Below, one piece after another: positions 35,088 through 44,600 of a stretch of DNA of 61,570 nucleotides. Numbering within the stretch: position 1 is the first letter of the stretch; each line of letters starts with the position of its first letter. A program made the position numbers and the translations under genes. The notes below the pieces were generated by a model. That model had not been told where the DNA came from. It ran no database searches and worked only from the letters and a program-made list of their open reading frames with translations. The stretch comes from CAZVRZ01 sp964629965 (GTDB taxonomy: Bacteria > Chloroflexota > Anaerolineae > Anaerolineales > UBA4823), in the NCBI GenBank assembly GCA_964629965.1, contig CAZVRZ010000011.1:1-61570 (forward strand), given 5' to 3'.

Positions 35088-37154
35088 TTAGGGCGCACAG
35101 ATGTTGAGAGCCACGTCATCGTAGTACATGGATGTGATGCCGTTATAGCCATCGTTATAGACGCCAAACTGCAGCTTGATGGTCCGGCCGGCAAATTTCT
35201 TGAGATCGTATTCGTGGTAGATCCAGGCCTGGGTGTTCGAACGCTGCCAGACGAGGGTGTCGATCCAGGTCTCTGCGGCATCCAGCACCAGCAGGTACTG
35301 CACGTCGCTGCCCAGGGCGTCCTCGCCAAAGTTCAAGCTTTCCGGCTTGGCAGCCAATGGCACGGTATCAAGCTCGGCGCTGGATGCGTATACATAGAAG
35401 CCCAGCCTGGCGCTGGTGGCGTTTGATGGGATGGTCACGGTCTGGCGAGCGTCCGAATAGCTGTAGCGGTTATGGGTGGCATTGACGATCCCGGTGCGCA
35501 TTGAGAATACTCCGCCGTGGGCGCGGTCCTTCGAGTAGTCGGCCGGGTATGCCGTCAGTGGAATGATCCAGTCAGTAGCGTTCTCCAGCCCGCCGTTCTT
35601 GATGATGTTGATACAGGCGGCCGGCGTGCCGGTGGCGGTGGCGGTGGGCGAAGGGCCTACCGTGGCGGTGGGGGTCTGGGTGGGGTTGGGTGCGCAGGTG
35701 GAGAGGGTGATGTCATCCACGTACATGGAGGTGACCCCGTTCCCGCCATCGTTATAGACGCCGAACTGGATGCTGATGGTTTTGCCGGCGTATTTTTTGA
35801 GATCGAACTGGTGGAAGGTCCAGGTCTGGCTGTTGCTGCGCTGCCAGAGCAGGGTGTCGATCCAGGCGCCGGCTGCATCCAATACCAGCACGTACTGCAC
35901 ATCGCTGCCCAGGGCTTCGTCGCCAAAATCGGCCGACTGTGGCTTGGCGGGCAGCGCCAGGCTGAGCAGCTCGCCGCTGGTCGGGTAGACCCATAATCCC
36001 AGGGTGACGCTGGTGGCGCTCCAGGGAATGGTGACTGTCTGGCGGGCATCCGAATAGCTGTATTTGTTGTGTGAGCTGTAGATGATGCCGTTGCGCATGG
36101 AGCGAGATCCGCTGTGCGCCCGCTCGGTAGAATAATCGGCTGGGTAGGCGGTCAGCGGGATATACCAGGAGCCGGTGGTCTCAAAGCTTTGGTTCGACAG
36201 CAGGTTGCCGCAGGTGGGGGGGCTGACTGGCGTAGGCGTGGGAGTGGTGGTGCCGGGGCAGATGCTCAGGGAGACATCATCGGTGTACATGGATGTGATG
36301 CCGTTGTAGCCGTCATTGTAGGTGCCGAAGACGAGCTGGACGGAAGCGCCGCGGTATTTGATCAGGTTAAAGGTGTAGCGCGTCCAGGCTTGGGTGTCGC
36401 TGCGCTGCCAGATCAGGGTTTCTAGGATCTGCCCTGCCTGGTTGAGCACCAATGCATATTGGATATCGGCGCCCAGGGCGGACTGGATGAAGTTCCCTTG
36501 CGGCTTGGGCGGCAGGTCGGCGGTGCTCGTCTCGCTGCTGAGGGAGTAGAGCCAGAATTCCAGGCTGGCGCTGCTTGCGCTGGAGGGGATGGAAACGTAT
36601 TGCCAGCCGGAAGAATAGCTGTAGCGGTTGTCGGCGGATGAGATGATGCCGGTGCGCAGCGACCACGAGCCGTTATGCGCCTTGGCGGTCGAGTAACTGG
36701 CGGTGTATTCTGTGATGGGCAGCTGCCACCCGGTGGTGTTCTCGAATCCGCCGTTCACCAGTCCTTCGGCGCAGCCCACCAGGGCGGTGGTGAAGTTCAC
36801 TTGCTGCACTTCGGGCGGCAGCGTGACATCCTTGCTTTCCGGCGAGAACAGGTAGCCCGGTTTGACTGGCGTCAGTGTGTAATTGTTGTTGCTCAACCCT
36901 TCCAGGGTGTACTTACCTTCGCCATCGGTAATAACGCTTTGGCCACTCTGGGTGAGTAGCGTTACACCGGCTACCGGCACTTGATCGGCGGTCAGGACCT
37001 GGCCGCGGATAGTATTGCCGGCGCTGCCCCGGTTGATCACGGGCAGGAAGATGGTGTTTCCATCGCCGTCTGCCGCCAGGGCAGAACCGGTGACCAGGCT
37101 CAGGATCATGCAGATTGCCAACAGGCGGAAAAGAATAGTCGCATGGTGTTTCAT
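35088..37154 (-). CDS. Secreted protein with three tandem beta-sandwich modules
   Basis: A 688-residue protein. Residues 1-27 are a signal peptide ending SALA-AD. Residues 36-43 read TIFLPVIN, a motif seen in many secreted Anaerolineae proteins. Residues 48-118 are a carboxypeptidase regulatory-like domain (GQVLTADQVPVAGVTLL). Three homologous modules follow (about 125-300, 313-490, 515-688), each with a GGFENTTGW-like start, YSYSDARQTVTIP, SDVQY(V/L)LVLDAAG, TL(I/V)WQRSN and FGVYNDG.NG.TSMY.DDV. They are joined by Thr/Pro linkers. They resemble jelly-roll carbohydrate-binding modules; the ligand is unknown. GAGGAGTG precedes the ATG. Confidence 0.85.
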   Translation of the reverse strand: MKHHATILFRLLAICMILSLVTGSALAADGDGNTIFLPVINRGSAGNTIRGQVLTADQVPVAGVTLLTQSGQSVITDGEGKYTLEGLSNNNYTLTPVKPGYLFSPESKDVTLPPEVQQVNFTTALVGCAEGLVNGGFENTTGWQLPITEYTASYSTAKAHNGSWSLRTGIISSADNRYSYSSGWQYVSIPSSASSASLEFWLYSLSSETSTADLPPKPQGNFIQSALGADIQYALVLNQAGQILETLIWQRSDTQAWTRYTFNLIKYRGASVQLVFGTYNDGYNGITSMYTDDVSLSICPGTTTPTPTPVSPPTCGNLLSNQSFETTGSWYIPLTAYPADYSTERAHSGSRSMRNGIIYSSHNKYSYSDARQTVTIPWSATSVTLGLWVYPTSGELLSLALPAKPQSADFGDEALGSDVQYVLVLDAAGAWIDTLLWQRSNSQTWTFHQFDLKKYAGKTISIQFGVYNDGGNGVTSMYVDDITLSTCAPNPTQTPTATVGPSPTATATGTPAACINIIKNGGLENATDWIIPLTAYPADYSKDRAHGGVFSMRTGIVNATHNRYSYSDARQTVTIPSNATSARLGFYVYASSAELDTVPLAAKPESLNFGEDALGSDVQYLLVLDAAETWIDTLVWQRSNTQAWIYHEYDLKKFAGRTIKLQFGVYNDGYNGITSMYYDDVALNICAP

Positions 37155-37566
37155 ACTATCACTCCTCTGAACGTGAACAACGCTCTTAAATTGATTATAG
37201 CACGCCCGGAAAATCTGTATATGCCCATCTGTTATTTAGAGATAGCGCAGTAAGTCGACTTGCATTTTTACCCCTTTTGGATCCCAAAAGGCATCCCGAG
37301 CCGCATATTCACATGCCATTAGTGCAGAATTTGCCGTTTATTGCCTCGTTTTCAGACAAGTTTATTTTAGGCAAACTCGTTCAACCCATTTCTCTGGATT
37401 GACCTCCGCTGTGCATCCCCTTTCCTTCTATTATTGGACTTACTGCGGAATCCCATTTACTTAATCACTTGACCCGTTCTGTAAAGCGAATTATAGTTAC
37501 CAGGGGTGCCGGCAGGCAGCTTCCCTTGCCGCCGGGATCAATTTTTGCAAATTGGAGGACAAAGCC
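37155..37566. other. Divergent intergenic region with a palindrome
   Basis: About 410 bp without a gene. It holds the minus-strand promoter above, a palindrome CCTTTTGG ATC CCAAAAGG at 37273-37291 (8-bp arms) and AT-rich sequence. GGAGG at 37554-37558 serves the next gene. Nothing else was recognised. Confidence 0.5.
37191..37202 (-). promoter_or_regulatory. Extended -10 promoter of the secreted-protein gene
   Basis: On the minus strand TGCTATAAT (TGnTATAAT) occurs about 40 bp upstream of the start codon. No consensus -35 is seen, as expected for extended -10 promoters. Confidence 0.55.
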
Positions 37567-38295
37567 ATGGCAGGTAAAGAGCACCTGGCAGGTAAAGAGC
37601 ACCTATTCGAAGTATCTCGTGGGTGGACGCAAGCTTACCCCCAGGCGCACGCCGGCGTGCTGGTGATGCACGATGTCGCCAACCCGGCACAGCATGCCGC
37701 GCTGGAGCAGCAGAAATCTCTTCTGGAAGAGGATCTGCGTCGGTGTTTTATGGGGCTGGAGCGCGAGGCGATCAAGGCCTTGCCCGAGATCGCGGCCTAT
37801 AATGCCTATTACAAGCGCTTCAAGAAGAGCTATCATGTGCAGCTTCAGCTCGAATCGATTGTTTTCAAAGACCGGTCGCTGCCCAGCGCGGCCGCCCTGG
37901 TGGAATGCATGTTCATGGCAGAGTTGAAAAACCTGCTCCTGACCGCCGGGCATGATCTGGACGCGCTCGCTCTGCCGCTAACCTTGGATGTCGCCACGGG
38001 GGAGGAGCGCTACACGCTGCTGCGCGGAGAAGAGCAGTTGTTGAAGCCCGGAGATATGTTCATCATGGACCGCCTGGGGCCGGTCTCGAGCATTATTTAT
38101 GGCCCGGATGCGCGCACCCAGATCACGGCGGAGACCCGCAGCGTGTTGTTCACGGTGTACGCGCCGCCGGGGATCGAGCCCACGAGTGTGGAACGGCACC
38201 TGGGCGACATCGAGCAGAATGTGCGCCTGGTCGCCCCGCAGGCGCACACAGAATTATGCCAGGTTTACGGCGCCCGAGAAATCGTTTCTTGCTAA
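37567..38295 (+). CDS. B3/B4 tRNA-binding domain protein with N-terminal repeat peptide
   Basis: A 242-residue protein starting at 37567 (GGAGG 8 bp upstream). It matches the B3/4 domain found in PheT and in free-standing proteins: ALPEIAAYNAYYKRFKKSYHVQLQLESI, then LPLTLDVATGEERYTLLRGEE and SIIYGPDARTQITAETRS. Free-standing versions are thought to edit or bind mischarged tRNA, or to bind small ligands. The N-terminus is MAGKEHLAGKEHLFEV, two copies of the family B palindrome read in frame directly after the start codon. The native protein probably begins near FEVSRGW. It heads a plus-strand cluster reaching to 41656. Confidence 0.85.
   Translation: MAGKEHLAGKEHLFEVSRGWTQAYPQAHAGVLVMHDVANPAQHAALEQQKSLLEEDLRRCFMGLEREAIKALPEIAAYNAYYKRFKKSYHVQLQLESIVFKDRSLPSAAALVECMFMAELKNLLLTAGHDLDALALPLTLDVATGEERYTLLRGEEQLLKPGDMFIMDRLGPVSSIIYGPDARTQITAETRSVLFTVYAPPGIEPTSVERHLGDIEQNVRLVAPQAHTELCQVYGAREIVSC
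37571..37605 (+). repeat. Two family B palindromes at a protein N-terminus
   Basis: CAGGTAAAGAGCACCTG at 37571-37587, and a second copy at 37589-37605 ending ACCTA (last stem pair lost). The period is 18 bp and each copy encodes AGKEHL. Confidence 0.9.
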
Positions 38296-38308
38296 CCCTG
38301 GAGGTGAT

Positions 38309-39631
38309 ATGCTTTACCCAAAGTCCTCTCTTTACAATCGTTTGTTGGATGAAATCAGTACTTTCCCGGTCATCGACTGCCACGAGCACTTGATGGGCCC
38401 GCTGGGACGGCCGAAGTACCGTGAGCCGATTGCCGCCCTCTGCCAGGGGTACGTGGAACATGACCTGCGTGCGGCAGCCTTTGGCATTTCAGAACGCGAG
38501 CTGAAAAAGATCTTCGATCCCGAGACGCCCACGGACGAGAAGTGGCCTGCTTTTGAAAAGCTTTGGCGGGCCATGGAGCATACCGCCTATGCCCGGGTCA
38601 CCAAGCTGGTGCTGCAAAACATGTATGGCGAGGGCGAACTGACGCGCCCCGCGCTGGCACGCGTGGCCGAGAAATTGGCTGCCATGGATGAGAGCGCATA
38701 TTTTCGTTTCATCGACGAGGCCAACATCCAGGCGATGGTGGTGGATGTGCTCGGTTGGCTGCCGCAAGGATTGGAGAGTTACCTGGACGGGCGCATAACC
38801 TTTCCGCAGAAATTGCACCCGGTCATCTATTTGCCATCTTTCAATCCGGTCAAGCTCAATTGGGAGGCAATTCAATGGGTGGGCGGGTTGGTTGACCGGC
38901 ATATTACTTCGCTTGACGGCTACCTGGAAGCTGTCTTTGCTGTTTTTCAACGCTTGATCCAGCGCGGCGCGGTCGGCATCAAAGACCCCTCGGCTTACAC
39001 CCGCAGTCTGTCGTATGACCTGGTGACCAGGGCCGATGCGGAAAAAATCTTCAACCAGGCGTTGTCGAACCCGATCCATGAGGTAGGCTGGCCCGAGGGC
39101 AAGCCGTTGAACGATTTCTTGTTCCACCAGTGTATGCGTTTTGCCAGTGAGCTGCATTTGCCCGTGCAGATCCACACAGGGCTGCTGGCGGGCAATTCTG
39201 ACCGCGTAGATCGTGCCAATGCCGCTCACCTGACCTCGGTACTCGATCTGCACCGCGAAGTGCGTTTTGATTTGTTCCACGGCAACTGGCCTTATCTGGG
39301 CGATTTGCTTTTCTTGGGGAAAAGCTACCCCAATGTGTGGCTTAACCTGTGCTGGCTGCATATCGTTGAGCCGGCCTATGCGATCGAGCTGCTGGAGCGC
39401 GCCGTTCAGACGCTGCCGCACAGCAAGATCCACGGTTTCGGCGGCGATTATGGAGATGTGCCCGAATACGTGGCGGCGCACTTGCAGCTTGCCCGCCAGA
39501 ATATTGCGGCTGCCCTGGCGAACCTGGTCGAGGGAAGCTGGCTGGACGAAACGCAGGCCCTGGGGCTGGCAAAAGATTGGCTTTTCAACAATCCCAATCG
39601 TTTCTTCCAACTGGGATTTGCCGAAATCTAA
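38309..39631 (+). CDS. Amidohydrolase-family metalloenzyme
   Basis: The start is at 38309 after GGAGGTG. It is 440 residues long. VIDCHEHL (His-x-His metal pair, about residues 18-23), AVGIKDPSAYTRSL, LPVQIHTGLLAGN (metal His) and FDLFHGNWPYLGDLLFL fit the TIM-barrel amidohydrolase superfamily, near the uronate isomerase and 2-pyrone hydrolase-like groups. The substrate is unknown. The neighbours (VOC enzyme, zinc alcohol dehydrogenase) suggest a small catabolic pathway. Confidence 0.85.
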   Translation: MLYPKSSLYNRLLDEISTFPVIDCHEHLMGPLGRPKYREPIAALCQGYVEHDLRAAAFGISERELKKIFDPETPTDEKWPAFEKLWRAMEHTAYARVTKLVLQNMYGEGELTRPALARVAEKLAAMDESAYFRFIDEANIQAMVVDVLGWLPQGLESYLDGRITFPQKLHPVIYLPSFNPVKLNWEAIQWVGGLVDRHITSLDGYLEAVFAVFQRLIQRGAVGIKDPSAYTRSLSYDLVTRADAEKIFNQALSNPIHEVGWPEGKPLNDFLFHQCMRFASELHLPVQIHTGLLAGNSDRVDRANAAHLTSVLDLHREVRFDLFHGNWPYLGDLLFLGKSYPNVWLNLCWLHIVEPAYAIELLERAVQTLPHSKIHGFGGDYGDVPEYVAAHLQLARQNIAAALANLVEGSWLDETQALGLAKDWLFNNPNRFFQLGFAEI

Positions 39632-39695
39632 TAACCCCTCCCTGCAGGCTATATTTAGATCGAGCGGGCGGTGGTGAGAAAAAGCAAAGGAGCGC

Positions 39696-40121
39696 ATGAT
39701 GAAAACTGTTCCATTGATCAATAAGGTCGATTGTATTAGCCTGCATGTGGATGACCTGGAAGCCGGGCTGGCTTTCTACCGCGACCTGCTCGGGCACGAG
39801 CTGATCTGGCGCACCGAACGCTCTGCCGGTCTGCGCCTGCCCGAGACAGACGCCGAGCTGGTTCTGCAAACGGAGCGCCCGGGACAGGAGGTCGACCTGA
39901 CGGTGGATTGCGCCGATGAAGCCGCGGCGCGTTTCGCCCAGGCCGGCGGCAAGATCCTGGTGCCTGCCTTCGACATCCAGATCGGGCGGGCGGCAGTGGT
40001 GCAGGACCCGTGGGGCAACGCCTTCATTTTGCTGGATATCAGCAAGGGGCTGTTTGTCACCGATGATGATGGCAATGTGTGCGGTACAGAACGTAGCGAC
40101 GGCAACCAACCGTCGATGTAG
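39696..40121 (+). CDS. Glyoxalase/VOC-family protein
   Basis: A 141-residue protein, VDCISLHVDDLEAGLAFYRDLLG then VQDPWGNAFILLD, the two beta-alpha-beta-beta-beta halves of the vicinal oxygen chelate fold. The metal ligands appear to be His/Glu-type, but only the first His is clear. AAAGGAG precedes the ATG. It lies between the amidohydrolase and alcohol dehydrogenase genes and is probably cotranscribed with them. Confidence 0.85.
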   Translation: MMKTVPLINKVDCISLHVDDLEAGLAFYRDLLGHELIWRTERSAGLRLPETDAELVLQTERPGQEVDLTVDCADEAAARFAQAGGKILVPAFDIQIGRAAVVQDPWGNAFILLDISKGLFVTDDDGNVCGTERSDGNQPSM

Positions 40122-40141
40122 ATCAAGAGAGGAGAAAGAAG

Positions 40142-41170
40142 ATGAAAGCTGTTCGCATGGTGGAAGTTGGCAAGCCTCTTCAGATGTTCGATATCCCGGC
40201 GCCTGAAGTGGGGGAAGGCGAGGTGTTGGTGCGGGTGCGGGCGGCAGGGATCTGCCATTCCGACGCGCATTATCGCTCCGGCAAGTCGCCTGTGCGCCCG
40301 CTGCCGATGACGCTGGGGCACGAGATAGCAGGCGTGGTCGAACAGGTAGGCAAGAATGTGACCGGGCATAGGGTGGGCGACCGCGTTTGTATCCATTACT
40401 TATTGAGCTGCCGGGATTGTTACTACTGCAGCACCGGCAATGAACAATTCTGCGTCCAGGGATCGATGCTGGGCCATTATTCCAACGGCGGCTATGCCGA
40501 GTATCTCGCTGTCCCTGCCTGCAATGCCATGCTGCTGCCCGATGTCATTCCTTTCGAGCAGGGAGCGATCATGATGTGTTCCTCTGCCACTTCGTTCCAT
40601 GCTTTGCGCAAAGCCAGGCTCAAGGCAGGCGAAAGCGTGGCCGTCTTTGGCGTGGGCGGCCTGGGCATTTCGGCCATCCAATTGGCGCGGGCCTTCGGCG
40701 CGCTGGATGTCTATGCGGTGGACATCAATGCCGCCAAACTCGCGCTGGCCGAGAAATATGGCGCCATCCCGGTCAACGCCAGGGCAGGCGACCCGGCAGA
40801 GCAGATTCACCAGCTCACCCACGGCAAAGGGGTGGATGTGGCGCTGGAGCTGATCGGCCTTTCTCAAACCATGCGGCAGGCGGTGAGATGCCTGGCGATC
40901 ATGGGGCGGGCCGTGGTGGCCGGCATCAGCGAGCAGCCGCTGGAGATCGATACCTACCGAGAATTGTTGGGCAAGGAAGCGGAAGTGATTGGCACCAACG
41001 ATCACTTGCTGCAAGAACTGCCGTTGTTGATCGACCTGGCCCGGCGCGGCAAGCTGGACCTGTCGCAGGCGGTTACCCGCACCGTGCCGCTGGATGCGAG
41101 CGCGATCAACCGGGTGTTGGATGAGCTGGAAGGTTTCGGCAGTGACGTGCGAACGGTGATCTTACCTTAG
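40142..41170 (+). CDS. Zinc-dependent alcohol dehydrogenase
   Basis: A 342-residue medium-chain dehydrogenase: catalytic zinc Cys in GICHSDAHY (about residue 38), GHEIAGVVEQVG, structural zinc cysteines CRDCYYCSTGNEQFC (about 90-104) and cofactor loop VFGVGGLGISAIQ. An Asp (VDINAAKL) at the end of the second strand suggests NAD rather than NADP. It is likely the oxidation step of the local catabolic cluster. Confidence 0.93.
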   Translation: MKAVRMVEVGKPLQMFDIPAPEVGEGEVLVRVRAAGICHSDAHYRSGKSPVRPLPMTLGHEIAGVVEQVGKNVTGHRVGDRVCIHYLLSCRDCYYCSTGNEQFCVQGSMLGHYSNGGYAEYLAVPACNAMLLPDVIPFEQGAIMMCSSATSFHALRKARLKAGESVAVFGVGGLGISAIQLARAFGALDVYAVDINAAKLALAEKYGAIPVNARAGDPAEQIHQLTHGKGVDVALELIGLSQTMRQAVRCLAIMGRAVVAGISEQPLEIDTYRELLGKEAEVIGTNDHLLQELPLLIDLARRGKLDLSQAVTRTVPLDASAINRVLDELEGFGSDVRTVILP

Positions 41171-41206
41171 CGTTTCTATGAGCAAAATCTCTATGAGCGA
41201 AAACCG

Positions 41207-41656
41207 ATGGGCGAACTCAGTATCTTACCTTTTCAACCGCAAGATCAAGAGACGGTTAAAAAACTGATCTTGACCGGCCTGGTCGAACATTGGGGTGTGC
41301 TGGACCCCACCAAGAACCCTGACCTGAATGATATTCAAACCACTTATGCCAGGGCGGTCTTCCTGGTGGCCTGGCTGGACGGCGAGATCGTTGGCTGCGG
41401 GGCTTTGGCGCCGCGCACAGACCAGGCGGCGGAGATCGTGCGCATGTCGGTGGCGGGGCGGGTGCGCCGGCAGGGCGTGGGGCAGGAGATATTGAACCGC
41501 TTGCTCGAACAAGCCCGGGCGCTTGGTTTCCAGCGGGTCATTTTGGAAACCACGGCCACCTGGAGCGAAGTGATCCAGTTCTACCTGCGCTGTGGTTTCC
41601 ACATCACCCATTACCAGGATGATGATGTGTACTTTGCGCTGGACCTGGCGGCTTAG
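41207..41656 (+). CDS. GNAT-family N-acetyltransferase
   Basis: A 149-residue protein with the acetyl-CoA pyrophosphate loop RVRRQGVGQEILNRL and the C-terminal YLRCGFHITHYQDDDVYFALDL. The substrate is unknown. It overlaps the convergent regulator gene by 4 bp at its 3' end. Confidence 0.9.
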   Translation: MGELSILPFQPQDQETVKKLILTGLVEHWGVLDPTKNPDLNDIQTTYARAVFLVAWLDGEIVGCGALAPRTDQAAEIVRMSVAGRVRRQGVGQEILNRLLEQARALGFQRVILETTATWSEVIQFYLRCGFHITHYQDDDVYFALDLAA

Positions 41657-44600
41657 TTGAGCGCGGCTACGTACTCCTGAGCCTGTTCCCAGCCAAAGGC
41701 CTGTCCAGAGGTGAAGGCTGCCTGGAAGGCACTCTCATCCAATCCTTGCCGCGCGCGCTGTAAAGCCAGGTTGTATTCCCTCAGGTCGATGGGGTTGAGC
41801 AGAATGGAATGGGCTTCTTTCAATGCCTGGATCGCTCCCAAAAGGCGAACTGCCCAGGCAAGCCGTTCGGGTTGTTCGTGTTTTTCGCCGCACTCGACTT
41901 CTAGCGTGGCGAATCCTAACCAATGCAGCAGGATGCCGAACTTGTCTCCCACCTGCTGGTGCAGGTTCAGGCCCTTGACCAGCGCCATCCTGGCTCCGCT
42001 TTCATCGTTCAGGTAACGCAGTTCGAAGCCCAGCCCGGTCTGCGTGTAGGCCAATGCCGAGATAAAACCCATTTTTTGAGCGATGATGGCAGCCTTTTTG
42101 GTATTTTCGACGGCTTCGGCGTGGTTCTTCATATAGCGCTCGGTCAGCGCCAACATATCGAGCGATGTGAAGATCCCGTACTCGTAACCGATCTTGCGGC
42201 AGATTTCCAGGCGCTCTTTGAGCAGGGGAAGGGCAGCCGAAAAATTTTCCTGGTGGATAAAAGCATAGATCAAGTTGAACAGGGCTTCGACCATACCGAT
42301 CCGGTCGCCGGCTTCCCAGAACATCTCCAGGGCTTTTTGGGCGAGATCAATACTCTCTTCCAGGCGGCCTTGCGAAGAGGCAACATAACCCAGGGCATCG
42401 GTTGCGCCGGCAATGCCTGCAAAGTGTTCCATCTGGCGGCAGACCGCCAGGCTTTCTTCGAAGTAGCGCCGGCCGGTTTCCAGGTCTCTTTCTTGCATGG
42501 CTACCGCGCCAAGCTGACCCAGGGCCAGGGCGATGCCGGGAAGGAAGTTCAGAGCTTGAAAGGTTTCCAGGCTGGCTTGTAGGTCACGGCGCGCCTCTGC
42601 CCAGCGGCCATCGGGAAGCTTGACCGACCCCAAGCCAAATAAGGCGTAAGCGGTTTCTAGTTGGTACCCGGCGGGCCGGCTGATGGAGAGGCTTTGCTCA
42701 AAATATTCCTGTGCAGTGCGCGTATCGCTCATATTACACAGCAGTAGACCGGCGGCATTGATTGCTTCTGCGCGGCCTTGATCCAGGCGGGCGGCTTCCG
42801 GGCGATCGATGATCTGTTTTAACCAGTTGTAGCCTTCGCTCAGGTAGCCGCGCGGAAGCCAATAGTGCAGCAGGGCATTGCCCAGGCGCAGCCCCGATTC
42901 TATGCCGGCACCTTCTTCATCAGAGATGCTCCATTCGAGTGCAGCGCGCAGGTTCTCCAACTCGGCATCCAGCAGGGACATCCATTTTAGTTCGTCGGCT
43001 TTCCATAGTTCCGGCGCGGCCTGTTCGGCAAACCGACTGTAGTGGGATAGGTGGCGGCTGCGCGCCCAGGCCAGTTCGTCTGCGTGGACGAGCTTTTCCA
43101 AGGCATATTGGCGGATGGTTTCCAGCATGCGGTAACGCACAGGCGCACGGTCGCTTCCTACGGTGTATTCCGGCGACAGGTGCTCTTTACCTGCGATGGC
43201 GCCCTCGGGCAGGGCGTTTTCCATGACCACCAGTGATTTGTCCACCAGCCGGGTGAGAAGTTCGAGCACGTCGAACGGGTCGATGGTTGCGCCGGAGGGG
43301 CCCTCTTCGGGGCAAACGCTTTCGGCCGCTTCTAACGTCCAGCCGCCCACAAACACTGCCAAACGCCGCAACAGGATGCGCTCTGGTTCCGATAACAGGT
43401 CATAGCTCCAATCGATCAAGGCTTCGAGCGTTTGCTGGCGGGGCAGGGCGGTACGGCTGCCGCCGGTGAGCAGGCGGAAACGGTTGTGCATGCGCGCCGC
43501 CACCTGTTCTATGGGCAGCGTGCGCAGGCGTGCGGCTGCCAGTTCAATTGCCAGGGGGATGCCATCCAGGCGGGTGCATATCTGCATCACGGCCTGGGCG
43601 TTGTGCGGGTTGAGCTCGAAAGCAGGCTGGGCAGCGCGGGCGCGTTCGTAGAACAGGCGCACTGCTTCGAACTGCATCAAGGTGTGCGGCGAAGGCGCAC
43701 TGTCGGGCGCCGTGGGGGGCAGGGCCAGCGATGGCACATGGTAGATCACCTCTCCGGCTATTCCCAGCGCCTCACGGCTGGTGATCAAAACCTTCAGATT
43801 CGGGCAGGCATGCAGCAGTGTTTCCACTAGTTGAGCGCAAGCCTGGACCAGGTGCTCACAGTTATCGAGCACGAGCAGCATCTGCCGCGAGCGCAGGTAA
43901 TCCAGCAGGGTGTCGAGCATGCTCCGGTTGGGCTCTTCGCGCACCCCCAAGGCCTCGGCAACTGCTTGCGCCACGCGCTCGGAATCGACCATTGTTGCCA
44001 GTTCCACCAACCAGACTCCATCCGGGTACTCGTCCAGCAGGCTGGCGGCCAATTGTAACGCCAGGCGGGTTTTGCCCGTGCCGCCAACGCCCGAAAGCGT
44101 CAGCAGCCGGCCTGCTTGCAACAGCCGTTGGCCATCGGCAATCTCTTTCTCGCGGCCAATAAAACTGGTGATCTGGCTGGGCAGGTTGTGTACCAGCGCT
44201 TCCAACGAGCGCAGGGGGAGAAAATCGGTGGACAGACCGGGGGCAACAAGCTGATAGACCTGTTCGGGATGGATCAGCCCCTTAAATCGATGCCGCCCGA
44301 GATCTTTTAAGCGCGCATTGGGCGGCAGGCCATCAACGAGAGCTTTGGCGGTGGTTTCGGCCAGTAAAATTTGCTCGCCATGAGCTGCGGCCATTAGCCG
44401 GTAAGCCCGATTCAGGGGTTGGCCGAAGTAATCTCCATCTCGCACTTCAGCCTCGCCCGTATAGAGCGCCATGCGCACGCGCATTTTTTCGACTTCTCCC
44501 CCAGCCGCGGCTGCAGCCTCGTGGATCAGTCGAAGCTGCGCGGCCAGGGCGGTTTGCAGCGCGTCTGGGGCTGATGGAAAGGCGACAAAGAAACTGTCGC

